From Accumulibacter sp. (GTDB lineage Bacteria; Pseudomonadota; Gammaproteobacteria; Burkholderiales; Rhodocyclaceae): a stretch of DNA of 64,000 nt. A model generated the notes under the pieces. The model worked only from the letters and a program-made list of their open reading frames with translations, searched no databases and had not been told where the DNA came from. A program made the position numbers and the translations under genes. Shown here in pieces: positions 36,799 to 45,874 of this stretch. The DNA is taken from contig JACKLW010000005.1 of the NCBI GenBank assembly GCA_024235715.1, forward strand, positions 930,001 through 994,000, given 5' to 3'. Within the stretch, counting starts at the first letter, position 1. The number at the start of each line of letters is the position of its first letter.

Positions 36799-38394
36799 CT
36801 ATTGAATCAGGACATCCTGGAAGCGGTCGGCCAACGATTTTCGGTCGATCTTGCCGTTTGCGCTCAACTCGAGGACATCGCTGACGATCACTCGTTGCGG
36901 AACCATGAAGCTGGGCAGCTGTTCCCGGAAGTGACTCAACAACCTGGCTTCCAGATCATGTCCGCCGTCGGCTTCCTTGGGGACAGCCACGACGACGATC
37001 CCCTTTTCCAGAACCGGGTGCGCCACCCCGATCGCAGCCGCCTCGGCGACCAAACCAGACGCATAGGCCACTTCTTCCACCTCGGTCGGGCTGACCCGAT
37101 AACCCGACGTCTTGATCATCTCGTCTTTCCGGCTGATGAAGTACAAGTATCCTTCCTGGTCCAGGCGAACCTGGTCACCCGACCACACGGCCATTTCCGG
37201 ATTCGAGATTCCCTGCGGCTGTCCGGGGGCCGGCCGGAAATGTTCCGCCGTCCTTTCGCGGTCATTCCAGTACCCCAGCGACACCAGTGCGCCCCGATGA
37301 ACCAGTTCCCCCGGCTCACCGGGCGAGCATAGACTCCCGTCCGCACGCACCACCATGATCTCCACGTTCGGCAACGGCTTGCCCACGGAGTCCGGCCGGA
37401 TATCGACCTGATCTCCCCGCAGGCAGGTGGACCGGAATGCTTCGGTCAGACCGTAGTTCAGCACAATCTCGGTCTGCGGGAATTGTTCGCGCAGCGCCCT
37501 CAAGACAGCGAGCGGCATCGCGCCACCGGAATTCGTGATGTAGCGAAGACTGCGGCGTGCTTCTTCCGGCCATTGCATCTTGGACAGCTTGTTCCAGAGA
37601 GGTGGCACGGCTGCGAGCCCGGTGATCGAATGGCGCACCACCGCCTTGATGACGTCATTCGGAAAGAAGTATTCAATCAGGGCGACCGATGCGCCGACCG
37701 CGAAGGCCGAGGTGACCTGCACAAGACCGGCATCGAAACTCAGCGGAAGCACGGCCAGAATGCGGTCCGCCGAGCAGTTGTCCAGCGATTCTGCGGCACT
37801 TTGGGCCGCCGCGACCAGATTGCGGTGCGAAAGCACGACGCCCTTTGGATGTCCGCTGCTGCCGGAGGTATATAGAATTGCAGCCATGTCCGCGTCGATA
37901 CGCCGCGCAGCTGCGGAGGAAGCCTGGCCAATCTTCGCCAGCGACTCCCAGTCAACTTCGGGGACATGCGCCACCTGCCCTCGCCCACTCGGGCCGTCGA
38001 CGGTAACCACCTGCCTGAGGTCCGGGCAATGGCTCAGCTCGTCGGACAGCACGGAAGCCCGATCCGCAGAGGTCACGAGTATTCTGACGTTACAGTCGCG
38101 AAGGATGAAGGCAACTTGCGCCGGTTTCAGCAAGGGGTTGATGGGAACGAAGACCCCGCCAGCCGCCACCGCGCCATACAAGGCGATCACGGCCTCCGGT
38201 TGCTTGGGCAGGTAGACAGCCACGCGTTCTCCGGATGCGAGATCCAGACCACGATATCCGCGCGCCACCTGTTGCACACCAAGCCAGAGCTGTCGATAGG
38301 ACAGCGTGTCGGCTTTGCAGCTCAGCGCCGCGCTATCGGGCGCAACTTCAGACCAGTGCAGGATCGTCTCGTGAATCAGCTTGATATAGGTCAT
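36799..38394 (-). CDS. AMP-forming acyl-CoA ligase, exosortase-associated type
   Basis: 531 residues from MTYIKLIHETILHWSEVAPD. Adenylate-forming motifs are AILYTSGSSGHPKGVVLSHR (A3), YGLTEAF (A5), GDQVRLDQEGYLYF with RKDEMIKTSGYRVSPTEVEE (A7/A8), and the catalytic Lys in NGKIDRKSL (A10). It closely resembles ligases found with exosortase/PEP-CTERM systems. The acyl carrier protein at 44.3 kb is the natural partner. It is convergent with the phosphodiesterase gene. The rest of the exosortase cluster is not in this window. Confidence 0.83.
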   Translation of the reverse strand: MTYIKLIHETILHWSEVAPDSAALSCKADTLSYRQLWLGVQQVARGYRGLDLASGERVAVYLPKQPEAVIALYGAVAAGGVFVPINPLLKPAQVAFILRDCNVRILVTSADRASVLSDELSHCPDLRQVVTVDGPSGRGQVAHVPEVDWESLAKIGQASSAAARRIDADMAAILYTSGSSGHPKGVVLSHRNLVAAAQSAAESLDNCSADRILAVLPLSFDAGLVQVTSAFAVGASVALIEYFFPNDVIKAVVRHSITGLAAVPPLWNKLSKMQWPEEARRSLRYITNSGGAMPLAVLRALREQFPQTEIVLNYGLTEAFRSTCLRGDQVDIRPDSVGKPLPNVEIMVVRADGSLCSPGEPGELVHRGALVSLGYWNDRERTAEHFRPAPGQPQGISNPEMAVWSGDQVRLDQEGYLYFISRKDEMIKTSGYRVSPTEVEEVAYASGLVAEAAAIGVAHPVLEKGIVVVAVPKEADGGHDLEARLLSHFREQLPSFMVPQRVIVSDVLELSANGKIDRKSLADRFQDVLIQ

Positions 38395-38984
38395 GGTAGA
38401 AAATAGCGCCGATGGATAGAGCAGTTGTTCGGCATTGAACAACTTCTTGGCGTTGGCCAGATCGCATTGCGTCCACGATGGCGCAGCCGGCTTGAAGCGT
38501 TCCGCAAGGGCGAGCCGGATCCGCCCCACGAAGATGTCGGGCGTCTCGGGCGCGCCACAAATCTGCCACCGCGTGACTCGCCAGCGGACGGTGCGGACGC
38601 AGACCCCGGCAGATACGAGCTCGCGGACTGCATCCGGCGCTCTTGTTTCCGGGACGCCGCGGCCATGTCGTCGCAGTCGGGAAATTTTACAGCAAGCCAG
38701 CGCAGATGGTAACCTGCCTCACTCTGAACCGATAACGACATGTTTTCGCAGACAAACAGGCAGTGATGGCACGTTTTTTGCTTCGCCGTAGGCCTGCGGG
38801 GCGGCGGCCACACGCGACCCGTCGAGGCGCGGTTGGCGGAGCGGGCTTCCGCCGCCGGCGAGGGGGACAGGCAGCGGCAGCGTACTGCTCCGGCGGCGAG
38901 AGACCTGTTTGATCGTACGCCAGCATGGCCCGGACGCTGGCGGAGCTCGCTCGCGGCAATTCATCGGTAAATGCAGAGGAGAGA
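38395..38984. other. 590-bp divergent intergenic interval
   Basis: This lies between the ligase (leftward) and the KamA-type gene (rightward). Frames run through it on both strands but none has conserved-looking protein or a good start. The upstream extension of the ligase frame (to 38529) and of the KamA frame (to 38925) are both unlike the families. Both promoters should be here. Confidence 0.4.
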
Positions 38985-40349
38985 GTGGCTGTGCAATACA
39001 CACTGAACCGCGCGGGAAGGACGCCAACCGAGCACGATGTCGTGCCATTGCGCCCGTTCACCGTTTATACCGAGCGCCAGCTCGACCGTATCGAGGCTTT
39101 GCAGGGCTTGCCCGACGAACAGATCTTCGCCATGCGGGTCGTCGCGCACGTTCTGCCGTTTCGCGTCAATCGCTACGTGATCGACGAGCTGATAGACTGG
39201 AGCAACATACCCGACGACCCGGTCTTTCAGCTGACCTTTCCCCAACCGGGAATGCTGTCGCCCGAAGATTTCCAGCGCATGGCCCAAGCGCTGGGCAACA
39301 ATGCAAGCCGCGAGCAGATCAGGGATGTCGCGACATCCATTCGTGCCGGGCTCAATCCGCAGCCCGACGGCCAGCGACTGTTGAACATCCCGCGCATGGA
39401 CGGGGAGAACCTGGAGGGGATGCAGCACAAGTACGAACACACCGTGCTCTTCTTCCCCAGCCAGGGACAGACCTGCCACAGCTACTGCACCTTCTGTTTC
39501 CGCTGGGCGCAGTTCATTGGTTCGAAGGAGCTACGCTTCTCGTCGAGTGAAACCAGCAAGCTTTTCAGCTACCTGCGGCGCCACAGCGAAGTGACCGATC
39601 TGCTGGTCACCGGCGGCGATCCGATGGTCATGCGGACCAATCACCTCAAGGACTACCTGCAGCCCCTGCTGACGCCAGAACTGGCGCACATCACAAGCCT
39701 GCGTATCGGCACCAAGTCCCTGACCTTCTGGCCACACCGCTACGTTACCGACGACGACGCCGACGAACTCCTGAGGCTCTTCGAGCGTCTCGTGAAGGCC
39801 GGGAAACATGTCGCCCTCATGGCTCACATCAATCACTGGCAGGAACTCGACACGCCAATGGTGCGAGAGGCGGTTCGGCGGCTGCGCTCGGCCGGCGTGA
39901 TCATCCGCTCGCAGGCACCCGTGCTCGCCCACATCAACGACGATGCGGGGGTCTGGTCGCGGCTCTGGAAGACGCAGGTCGGCCTGGGGATCCAGCCCTA
40001 TTACATGTTCGTCGAGCGCGATACCGGCGCCAGGCGCTACTTTCAGATACCGCTGCTGCGGGCCTACGAGATCTACCGTGACGCAATCCGTCAGGTTTCC
40101 GGACTGGCGCGCACCGCTCGCGGACCTTCCATGAGCGCGGCACCCGGCAAGGTCGAGGTACAAGGCATTGCCGAGGTGGCCGGCGAAAAGGTCTTCGTAC
40201 TGCGCTTTCTCCAGGCACGCAACAACGAATGGACGCACCGGCCCTTCTTCGCACGCTTCGACCCCGAAGCAACCTGGCTGGATCAGCTGCGTCCGGCCTT
40301 CGGCGAGGAGCGCTTCTTCTTCCAGGACGAGCACGACCGAATGTCATGA
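38985..40349 (+). CDS. KamA-family radical SAM protein (lysine 2,3-aminomutase-like)
   Basis: 454 residues from a GTG at 38985, chosen because GAGGAGA lies just upstream; an ATG at 38925 would add 20 unconserved residues. The radical SAM cluster motif is CHSYCTFCF (C-x3-C-x2-C). It is followed by the SAM-binding TGGDPMVM and the KamA-like stretches LRIGTKSLTFWPHRY and QAPVLAHINDDAGVWSRL. True lysine 2,3-aminomutases also bind PLP; whether this subfamily does is unclear. It overlaps nothing but is followed closely by yajD. Confidence 0.82.
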   Translation: MAVQYTLNRAGRTPTEHDVVPLRPFTVYTERQLDRIEALQGLPDEQIFAMRVVAHVLPFRVNRYVIDELIDWSNIPDDPVFQLTFPQPGMLSPEDFQRMAQALGNNASREQIRDVATSIRAGLNPQPDGQRLLNIPRMDGENLEGMQHKYEHTVLFFPSQGQTCHSYCTFCFRWAQFIGSKELRFSSSETSKLFSYLRRHSEVTDLLVTGGDPMVMRTNHLKDYLQPLLTPELAHITSLRIGTKSLTFWPHRYVTDDDADELLRLFERLVKAGKHVALMAHINHWQELDTPMVREAVRRLRSAGVIIRSQAPVLAHINDDAGVWSRLWKTQVGLGIQPYYMFVERDTGARRYFQIPLLRAYEIYRDAIRQVSGLARTARGPSMSAAPGKVEVQGIAEVAGEKVFVLRFLQARNNEWTHRPFFARFDPEATWLDQLRPAFGEERFFFQDEHDRMS

Positions 40350-40405
40350 TCGTTCGGGCAATAGAGACGACTATTGCGGAACAATTTCACACAGGGGCCC
40401 AGAAA

Positions 40406-40789
40406 ATGGCCAGCGACAATGCCAAGAGCGCGCACACCGACCGGCTGATTGCCGACACCGTGCGCAAGCGCCAGACCCGCGAGGCGGGCTATCGTGAACA
40501 GGCGCTGAAGATCTATCCGTGGATCTGTGGGCGCTGCAGCCGCGAGTTCGACCACCACAACCTGCGCGAGCTGACGGTTCACCACCGTGACCACAACCAC
40601 GACAACAATCCGGCTGACGGCAGCAACTGGGAACTGCTCTGTCTCTATTGCCACGACAACGAACACTCGCGCCAGCTTGACGCCGAAGCCGCGCGACAGG
40701 CCGGGATCAACTCGACCGGCGCGCAATACAGAACGCTGGCGACAGCGCAACCCTTCGCCAATCTTAAGGATCTGCTGAGACGCAGCTGA
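40406..40789 (+). CDS. yajD: HNH-nuclease-domain protein YajD
   Basis: 127 residues from the ATG at 40406 (AGGGGC upstream; an ATG at 40346 overlapping the KamA stop would add 20). It matches E. coli YajD over YREQALKIYPWICGRCSREF and LTVHHRDHNHDNNPADGSNW, then CLYCHDNEHS. These hold two Cys-x2-Cys zinc pairs and the His-rich HNH active site. Function in vivo is unknown; it acts as a small soluble nuclease-fold protein. Confidence 0.88.
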   Translation: MASDNAKSAHTDRLIADTVRKRQTREAGYREQALKIYPWICGRCSREFDHHNLRELTVHHRDHNHDNNPADGSNWELLCLYCHDNEHSRQLDAEAARQAGINSTGAQYRTLATAQPFANLKDLLRRS

Positions 40790-40840
40790 CGGGAACGGCC
40801 CGGGCAAAGCTCGGCTGGCAGGGTCCTGGCACGGCGAGCG

Positions 40841-41350
40841 CTACAGGCGACGGATCTTTTCGAGCAGTGCAGTGGTCGAGGTCTGGTGGATGAATGGCAT
40901 GGAGACGACGCGGCCGCCCCAGCTGGTCACTTCGCCGTTGCCGACAATCCTATCGACTGGCCAGTCGCCGCCCTTGACGAGGACATCGGGCCGGCAATCG
41001 AGAATGCGCTGCAGTGGCGTGTCCTCGTCAAACCAGGTCACCAGAGTCACCGACTCCAGCGAGGCGATTACCGCCAGCCGGTCCGCCAGGCAGTTGACCG
41101 GGCGATCATCGCCCTTGCCAAGGCGCCTGACCGAGGCGTCGGCGTTGACCGCAACCAGCAGCGAGGCGCCGAGGGCACGCGCCTGGGCAAGCAGCGTCAC
41201 ATGGCCGCGATGTACGATGTCGAAGCAGCCGTTGGTGAATACCAGTGGCCGCGGCACGCCGGCGAGGCGCCCGGCGAGTTTGCCGGGGGCGATGATCTTG
41301 CTTTCAAAGGCAGGCAGGGCAGTCGCTGCCGGCGGGGTCGAGTCGACCAT
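40841..41350 (-). CDS. hldC: D-glycero-beta-D-manno-heptose 1-phosphate adenylyltransferase
   Basis: 169 residues of the nucleotidyltransferase fold. The HxGH motif is in TNGCFDIVHRGHVTLLAQAR, and GDWPVDRIVG plus a final STTALLEKIRR are family hallmarks (RfaE domain II). It makes ADP-heptose for the LPS inner core. The kinase half (HldA/RfaE1) is not present, so this is the split form. It is convergent with yajD. Confidence 0.94.
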   Translation of the reverse strand: MVDSTPPAATALPAFESKIIAPGKLAGRLAGVPRPLVFTNGCFDIVHRGHVTLLAQARALGASLLVAVNADASVRRLGKGDDRPVNCLADRLAVIASLESVTLVTWFDEDTPLQRILDCRPDVLVKGGDWPVDRIVGNGEVTSWGGRVVSMPFIHQTSTTALLEKIRRL

Positions 41351-41402
41351 CGTTCACTCCACGAGAGAGCCGTTGAAATCGGCCAGCGCAGCGCAGCCCT
41401 GA

Positions 41403-43016
41403 TCACTCGGCGATGCGCGCCAGTTTCTCATCCACCAGACCGACCAGCAAGGCCTCTCCGTCCGGCCGCAGGCGAAACTCCCCATAGCGGGCGGCGCGCC
41501 AACGCTTGCCGTCGCCCTCCTTGAAGAACCAGGCGTCGCTGGCCACGACCCAGCGGCGACCGTGGCGGGAAAGCACCATGCGCACTTCGTCGCCGCCGAG
41601 TGGCGTGGCGTCGGCGACGCGCAGCAAGCTGGCCACCCCACGTTCGTCGACGCGCGCGACGACCAGCGTGCGCGCCACTCGCGCCTGCCTGCCGAGTGCA
41701 GCCGACAAGTCCGGCGCCAGCACATAGTTGAGGGCCATATAGTCACCTTGCATCAGCGAGCGTGGATCGACCGGCGCAAGCGCCACGAAAACCGGCCTGC
41801 CATTGGCGATGATCTCTTCCTTCTGCCAGATGCCGACGTTGATCGTCGCCAGGGTGCCGACGACGGCCAGGGCGATGCCGATCAGCGCAGCCCGCGGCGG
41901 CGGCCTGTCCTCTCGCGTCGTGCCTCGCATCCCGGGTCGCTCGCCGGCGAAAAATGCCAGCAGGCCGAGAGCAAGGCCGGCAGCGACGAGCACTTGCGCC
42001 TTGCTCACCAGATCCCAGCATAGTGAGTAATAGAAGCTGCCGATCACCCAGGCGGCGGCGAATGCCGTCGCAGCGGCCTGTGCCCGGCGCCGGGTCAGCA
42101 GCGCCACGACGCCGAGCAATGCCAGCGGCCCGAGCGACGGCGCGAACAGCGACAGCCCCGCAACGACGATCGCCACTCCGCTTGCCAAGCGAGCGCGCAA
42201 CCCCGGCCAGCGCCGGCCAGCCCAGAACCAGCTGACGCCAACCAGGGATGGCGCAAGCAGGATTTGCGCGGTCGACGGACTCTGCCACCGGCAGGCACCG
42301 GGCCGAGCCAACTCGCTGGCCAGTCCGCTACCGCCGCCGACGCCAGTGGCCATGAAAGCCATCCCGGCCAACACGGCGTAGGCAATCAGCAGGGACGCCA
42401 GCCAGCCGGAGAGCGTCCACTCCAGGGCAACGGCCACGCCGGCGTGGCGGCCGTCGAAAAGGACCCGTTCCTGAAGATACAGCGCCAGCATCCACAGGGC
42501 ACTCAGCGCGAGCAGCAGGTACCAGGCGGCAATCCTGTCATGCCCGTCGAGCGAACTGGCCAGGCACGTCGCCGCTGCCAGCGCGCCGAGCAGCGAACGC
42601 AGCCAGTTGACCGGAACTGCCACGGCAAGGGCCAGCGAAAGCAGCGCACAGACGAAATATCCCGCACTCGGCAGGTCGCGCAGGATACCGAAGAAGAGAA
42701 GTGCGACACCGATCAGCAAGGCCACCAGCGCCAGGTTTTCGAGAAACAGCATCGGCCTGCTGCCGCGCAGCACGATGCAGGTGGCGACGATCAGCAGCGG
42801 TCCGAAGACGTAGGGCCCGACGTGACGTTCAAGTGCCGCGCCGAAAAGCAGCAGCACGAATGCCACCAGCGGGATCGCCGCCAACAGTGCGCCAAGAAAC
42901 GACAGCACCACCAGCGACCACGGGTGCCTGTTTGCAGTTGCCGGCGTCAGCAGTGCCGAACGCGGCAGAAGCCCGTGCTCGACGCCACGCTGCAGCAGTC
43001 CGCGCCATTCGCTCAT
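41403..43016 (-). CDS. Polytopic membrane protein, DUF4401 with C-terminal GDYXXLXY domain
   Basis: 537 residues. About ten hydrophobic helices (residues ~30-385) form the DUF4401 part. They are followed by a C-terminal soluble domain with the motif QGDYMALNYVL, characteristic of the GDYXXLXY family. The tail is probably periplasmic or surface-facing. Function unknown. It overlaps the DUF2157 gene by four bases, the usual pairing of these two families. Confidence 0.82.
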   Translation of the reverse strand: MSEWRGLLQRGVEHGLLPRSALLTPATANRHPWSLVVLSFLGALLAAIPLVAFVLLLFGAALERHVGPYVFGPLLIVATCIVLRGSRPMLFLENLALVALLIGVALLFFGILRDLPSAGYFVCALLSLALAVAVPVNWLRSLLGALAAATCLASSLDGHDRIAAWYLLLALSALWMLALYLQERVLFDGRHAGVAVALEWTLSGWLASLLIAYAVLAGMAFMATGVGGGSGLASELARPGACRWQSPSTAQILLAPSLVGVSWFWAGRRWPGLRARLASGVAIVVAGLSLFAPSLGPLALLGVVALLTRRRAQAAATAFAAAWVIGSFYYSLCWDLVSKAQVLVAAGLALGLLAFFAGERPGMRGTTREDRPPPRAALIGIALAVVGTLATINVGIWQKEEIIANGRPVFVALAPVDPRSLMQGDYMALNYVLAPDLSAALGRQARVARTLVVARVDERGVASLLRVADATPLGGDEVRMVLSRHGRRWVVASDAWFFKEGDGKRWRAARYGEFRLRPDGEALLVGLVDEKLARIAE

Positions 43017-43999
43017 CGTGCAGCGCCCCGATCACGAACGGCGCGCTCGGCAAGGCGCTTCACGACCAGTACCGTTACCGACACCAGTGCGGCGGCCAGC
43101 AAGCCGAGGACGAACAACAGGCCGAGTCCACCGCCGTGGCTTGTCTCGAACAAGCAGCGCGCCAGGCCGGCGATCAGCAGGACGTCGAGCGCCAGGGCGA
43201 CCACCCCGAGTGCGAGGATGTCCGCAGCAGCGAACGCAACGACGCCCCAGCCAGTACCCGCCAGGAGCAGTACCGCCGCCGGATAAGGGCTGAGCAGACG
43301 ACTCTGGAACAGCGCGCCAAGCGCGCCCAGGCAGATGCTGACCACCGCCAGCGTGAGTGCCAGACGAAACGACCAGAAGCCGGCGCCGGTGATTCGGCGA
43401 CAGCCGGGCAGCGGGCCAAGAAACGCGCTTAGCGCCAGTGCCAGGAGCCAGCCGGCAACGTACAGCCCGGCACTGGCTTCGTCGATTGCCCAGCGCCGTC
43501 CCGAAAACGCGTGCGTCCATAAAGCGATGGCGGTCATGGCCACCAGCGCCAGCGGCACCCAGAGGACATCGCTGCGCGCCGCCAGGGCCAGCGGCAGGCC
43601 GAGCACGGCCCACAGTGCGAAGAGTTGCCAGGGGTCTGCTCCGGTCTGGTAGGTCTGACCGAAGAAGGCCATCACCCCACCCTGCGCGAGGAAAGCCAGC
43701 AGCAGTAGTGGCGGCCGCGCCGCTGGCCGCAGAACGGCAGCAAGCGCGCTGGCAATGAGCAGCCCCTGCAGCAGGGCGAACTTGCTGATGCGCCCGAGTT
43801 CTCCCCAGTTGGCCGCCAGCCAGAAGATGACACCCAGGCCGAGCAGCGCCGCCGCCAGCACGGCGCAGGCAAGCGACAGCCAGTGGCGAAGGCCAGCGGG
43901 CTCTTCCTCGAGCCCGGCAAGCTCCCACAGTGCCCGCGACTGTGCTGGCGACAGGTGGTAGCGTGCAGTGAGTTCGTACAGCAGGATCCGCAGGTTCAC
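43013..43999 (-). CDS. DUF2157 membrane protein
   Basis: 328 residues from a GTG at 43999 with a strong GAGGAGG site. The N-terminal helical ELTARYHLSPAQSRALWELA segment is followed by eight to ten transmembrane helices, with FWLAANWGELGRISKFALLQ being the DUF2157 hallmark. Function unknown. It forms a translationally coupled pair with the DUF4401/GDYXXLXY gene. Confidence 0.83.
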   Translation of the reverse strand: MNLRILLYELTARYHLSPAQSRALWELAGLEEEPAGLRHWLSLACAVLAAALLGLGVIFWLAANWGELGRISKFALLQGLLIASALAAVLRPAARPPLLLLAFLAQGGVMAFFGQTYQTGADPWQLFALWAVLGLPLALAARSDVLWVPLALVAMTAIALWTHAFSGRRWAIDEASAGLYVAGWLLALALSAFLGPLPGCRRITGAGFWSFRLALTLAVVSICLGALGALFQSRLLSPYPAAVLLLAGTGWGVVAFAAADILALGVVALALDVLLIAGLARCLFETSHGGGLGLLFVLGLLAAALVSVTVLVVKRLAERAVRDRGAAR

Positions 44000-44241
44000 C
44001 CAACCCTCCTCGAAAGCCTGTGCCCGACGGCGGTAGAAAACGACTGCCAACCAGGACGGCCCGACACGCCGCCGGCATGCTGCCACGTTCCGGGCCGCTC
44101 ATCGTAGCGACCCCGTGCCGGATCGACAAGCAGCCGGCACGCGCGCTGCTGGCGGGTCGGGCGGTGACCGCGCAGCGCCCTGCCGATCCACATGGCAAAG
44201 GCCCTGTGCGCTATCTCACGAAGCCCTGGCGCCCGAATCGT

Positions 44242-44247
44242 TATAAT
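44242..44247 (+). promoter_or_regulatory. Possible -10 element of the acyl carrier protein gene
   Basis: A perfect TATAAT lies 69 bp before the acyl carrier protein ATG in GC-rich surroundings. No good -35 is visible at 16-18 bp, so assignment is tentative. Confidence 0.4.
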
Positions 44248-44315
44248 CGCGGCTCAATCCACCTGCGCCTGCCTTAAGGGCGCGACCCGGGAACATCCCA
44301 ACGACAGGAGACGAC

Positions 44316-44567
44316 ATGGACATCAGAAGCGAGGTGGTAGCGGTTCTTGACGAGGTTCTTTGCCTCAAGGGCCGGTCCAGGGTGTTCACCCTGGATACGC
44401 CACTGCTCGGCGCCCTCCCGGAACTCGATTCAATGGCGGTGGTGGCGCTGATCACGACGCTCGAAGAACGCTTCGGATTTGTCGTGGACGACGACGAAAT
44501 CGACGGTACGGTCTTTGCATCGCTGGGCACGCTGCTGGAGTTCGTACAAGGCAAACTGGGCAGCTGA
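44316..44567 (+). CDS. Acyl carrier protein, exosortase-associated type
   Basis: 83 residues. The phosphopantetheine attachment serine is Ser39 in ELDSMAVVALI, followed by TLEERFGFVVDDDEIDGTVF, typical of ACPs found with exosortase systems. A GACAGGAGAC site precedes the ATG. It probably carries an acyl or aminoacyl group loaded by the AMP-ligase located 6 kb away. It lies upstream of the lipocalin-like gene with a 98-bp gap. Confidence 0.85.
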   Translation: MDIRSEVVAVLDEVLCLKGRSRVFTLDTPLLGALPELDSMAVVALITTLEERFGFVVDDDEIDGTVFASLGTLLEFVQGKLGS

Positions 44568-44665
44568 GAATGCCGCGATGAGCGCTGAAGCTCTCTTCCT
44601 GCCGGCCGCTGCGGGCCGACGCCAGGCGCTGCCGCCTGCGCCCGGGACGGCTGTGGAGCCGCACG

Positions 44666-45844
44666 ATGGCTGACCTCTACCGCAACAGGCGCCACAGTCG
44701 TGGCAGAGCCCAGGCGGGCTCGGCACGCTGGTTCCGGCGCTATCGCTGGCTGGTGATCAGCGGCTGGCTGGCGGTACTGATACTCGCCGTCTGGGTGCTC
44801 CTGAACCGCTCGGAGCGCACGCCACCCAGCGCCAGGGCGACGGTCCTGAGCGCACGCTCGGCAGCCGACAGCACATCCGAAAACATGCCGGAGGTCAGTC
44901 TGCCGGCAGACGACGCGGTGCACGACGCGCTCACCGAATGGTGGTATTACAGCGGCCATCTGCAAAGCGACGCCGGAGACCACTACTCCTTCCATCTGGC
45001 GGTCTTCCTGCGACGCGGCACGCTGACGCATACCGTATTCCATGGCTCGCTGCTCGACCACCGGACAGGAAAGCGCTACACCGAGCAGTCGCGTACCGCG
45101 GGCAACCCCTCGGATGGCCGCGCGGATGGCTTCAGCTTCCGCTTCGGTGACTGGCAGTTGCAGGGGACGGGCGAGCGACACCTGGCGAGAATGGCCGGCA
45201 AGGACTTCGCGCTCGATCTGCAGCTCGGCGACAAACGGGCGCCACTACTGCACCGGGCGCCGGGAAGCCCGATAGCCGGTCTGCTCGACTTCGCCGCCGC
45301 CGGCAAGAGCTACTACACTTCGCGCCCACGCATGACCGCGCTGGGCACTCTGACCGTTGACGGCAGGCAGCAGGCAGTACGCGGGGAAGTGTGGTTCGAT
45401 CACCAGTGGGGCGACTTCGAGGCGGCGGACCTGCGCTGGAACTGGTTTGCCCTGCAGTTGACCGACGGCGCGGACCTCATGCTCTTCGAGCTCTTTGACC
45501 GTCGCGGTGGCCCGGTGCTGCGCATGGGCACCTACGCTCGTGATGGCACGATCAGCGCCCTGGGCGATGCGGACTTCACGGCCAAGGCGGGCGGTAGCTG
45601 GAAAAGCCCTTCGTCAGGAGTCGTCTATCCGATGGACTGGACGATCGCGGTACCTTCGAGAGGTCTGCGGTTAGTGGTGGATCCGGCGATCCGTGAGAGC
45701 GAGTTCGATGCGCTGACCACGACGCTGAACGTCTACTGGGAGGGCGCCATCAAGGTGAGCGGCTCGCACAAGGGTGTCGGCTTCATGGAATTGAGCGGCT
45801 ACGAGCCGGAGAAGCAGCCCGCAGGGAAAAAGCGCCAGCAGTAG
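44666..45844 (+). CDS. AttH/CrtC-like lipocalin-fold protein, membrane-anchored
   Basis: 392 residues. One N-terminal helix (WLVISGWLAVLILAVWVLL) anchors the protein. The rest matches the AttH/carotenoid 1,2-hydratase-like lipocalin family: EWWYYSGHL near residue 90, GEVWFDHQWGDFEAADLRWN and WFALQLTDGADLMLFEL around the middle, and a C-terminal YWEGAIKVSGS. These twin-lipocalin proteins are thought to bind or hydrate hydrophobic molecules at the periplasmic face. The substrate is unknown. Confidence 0.85.
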   Translation: MADLYRNRRHSRGRAQAGSARWFRRYRWLVISGWLAVLILAVWVLLNRSERTPPSARATVLSARSAADSTSENMPEVSLPADDAVHDALTEWWYYSGHLQSDAGDHYSFHLAVFLRRGTLTHTVFHGSLLDHRTGKRYTEQSRTAGNPSDGRADGFSFRFGDWQLQGTGERHLARMAGKDFALDLQLGDKRAPLLHRAPGSPIAGLLDFAAAGKSYYTSRPRMTALGTLTVDGRQQAVRGEVWFDHQWGDFEAADLRWNWFALQLTDGADLMLFELFDRRGGPVLRMGTYARDGTISALGDADFTAKAGGSWKSPSSGVVYPMDWTIAVPSRGLRLVVDPAIRESEFDALTTTLNVYWEGAIKVSGSHKGVGFMELSGYEPEKQPAGKKRQQ

Positions 45845-45874
45845 ATCCGGCCGCGCAAACGGGCAGCGGGCGCA

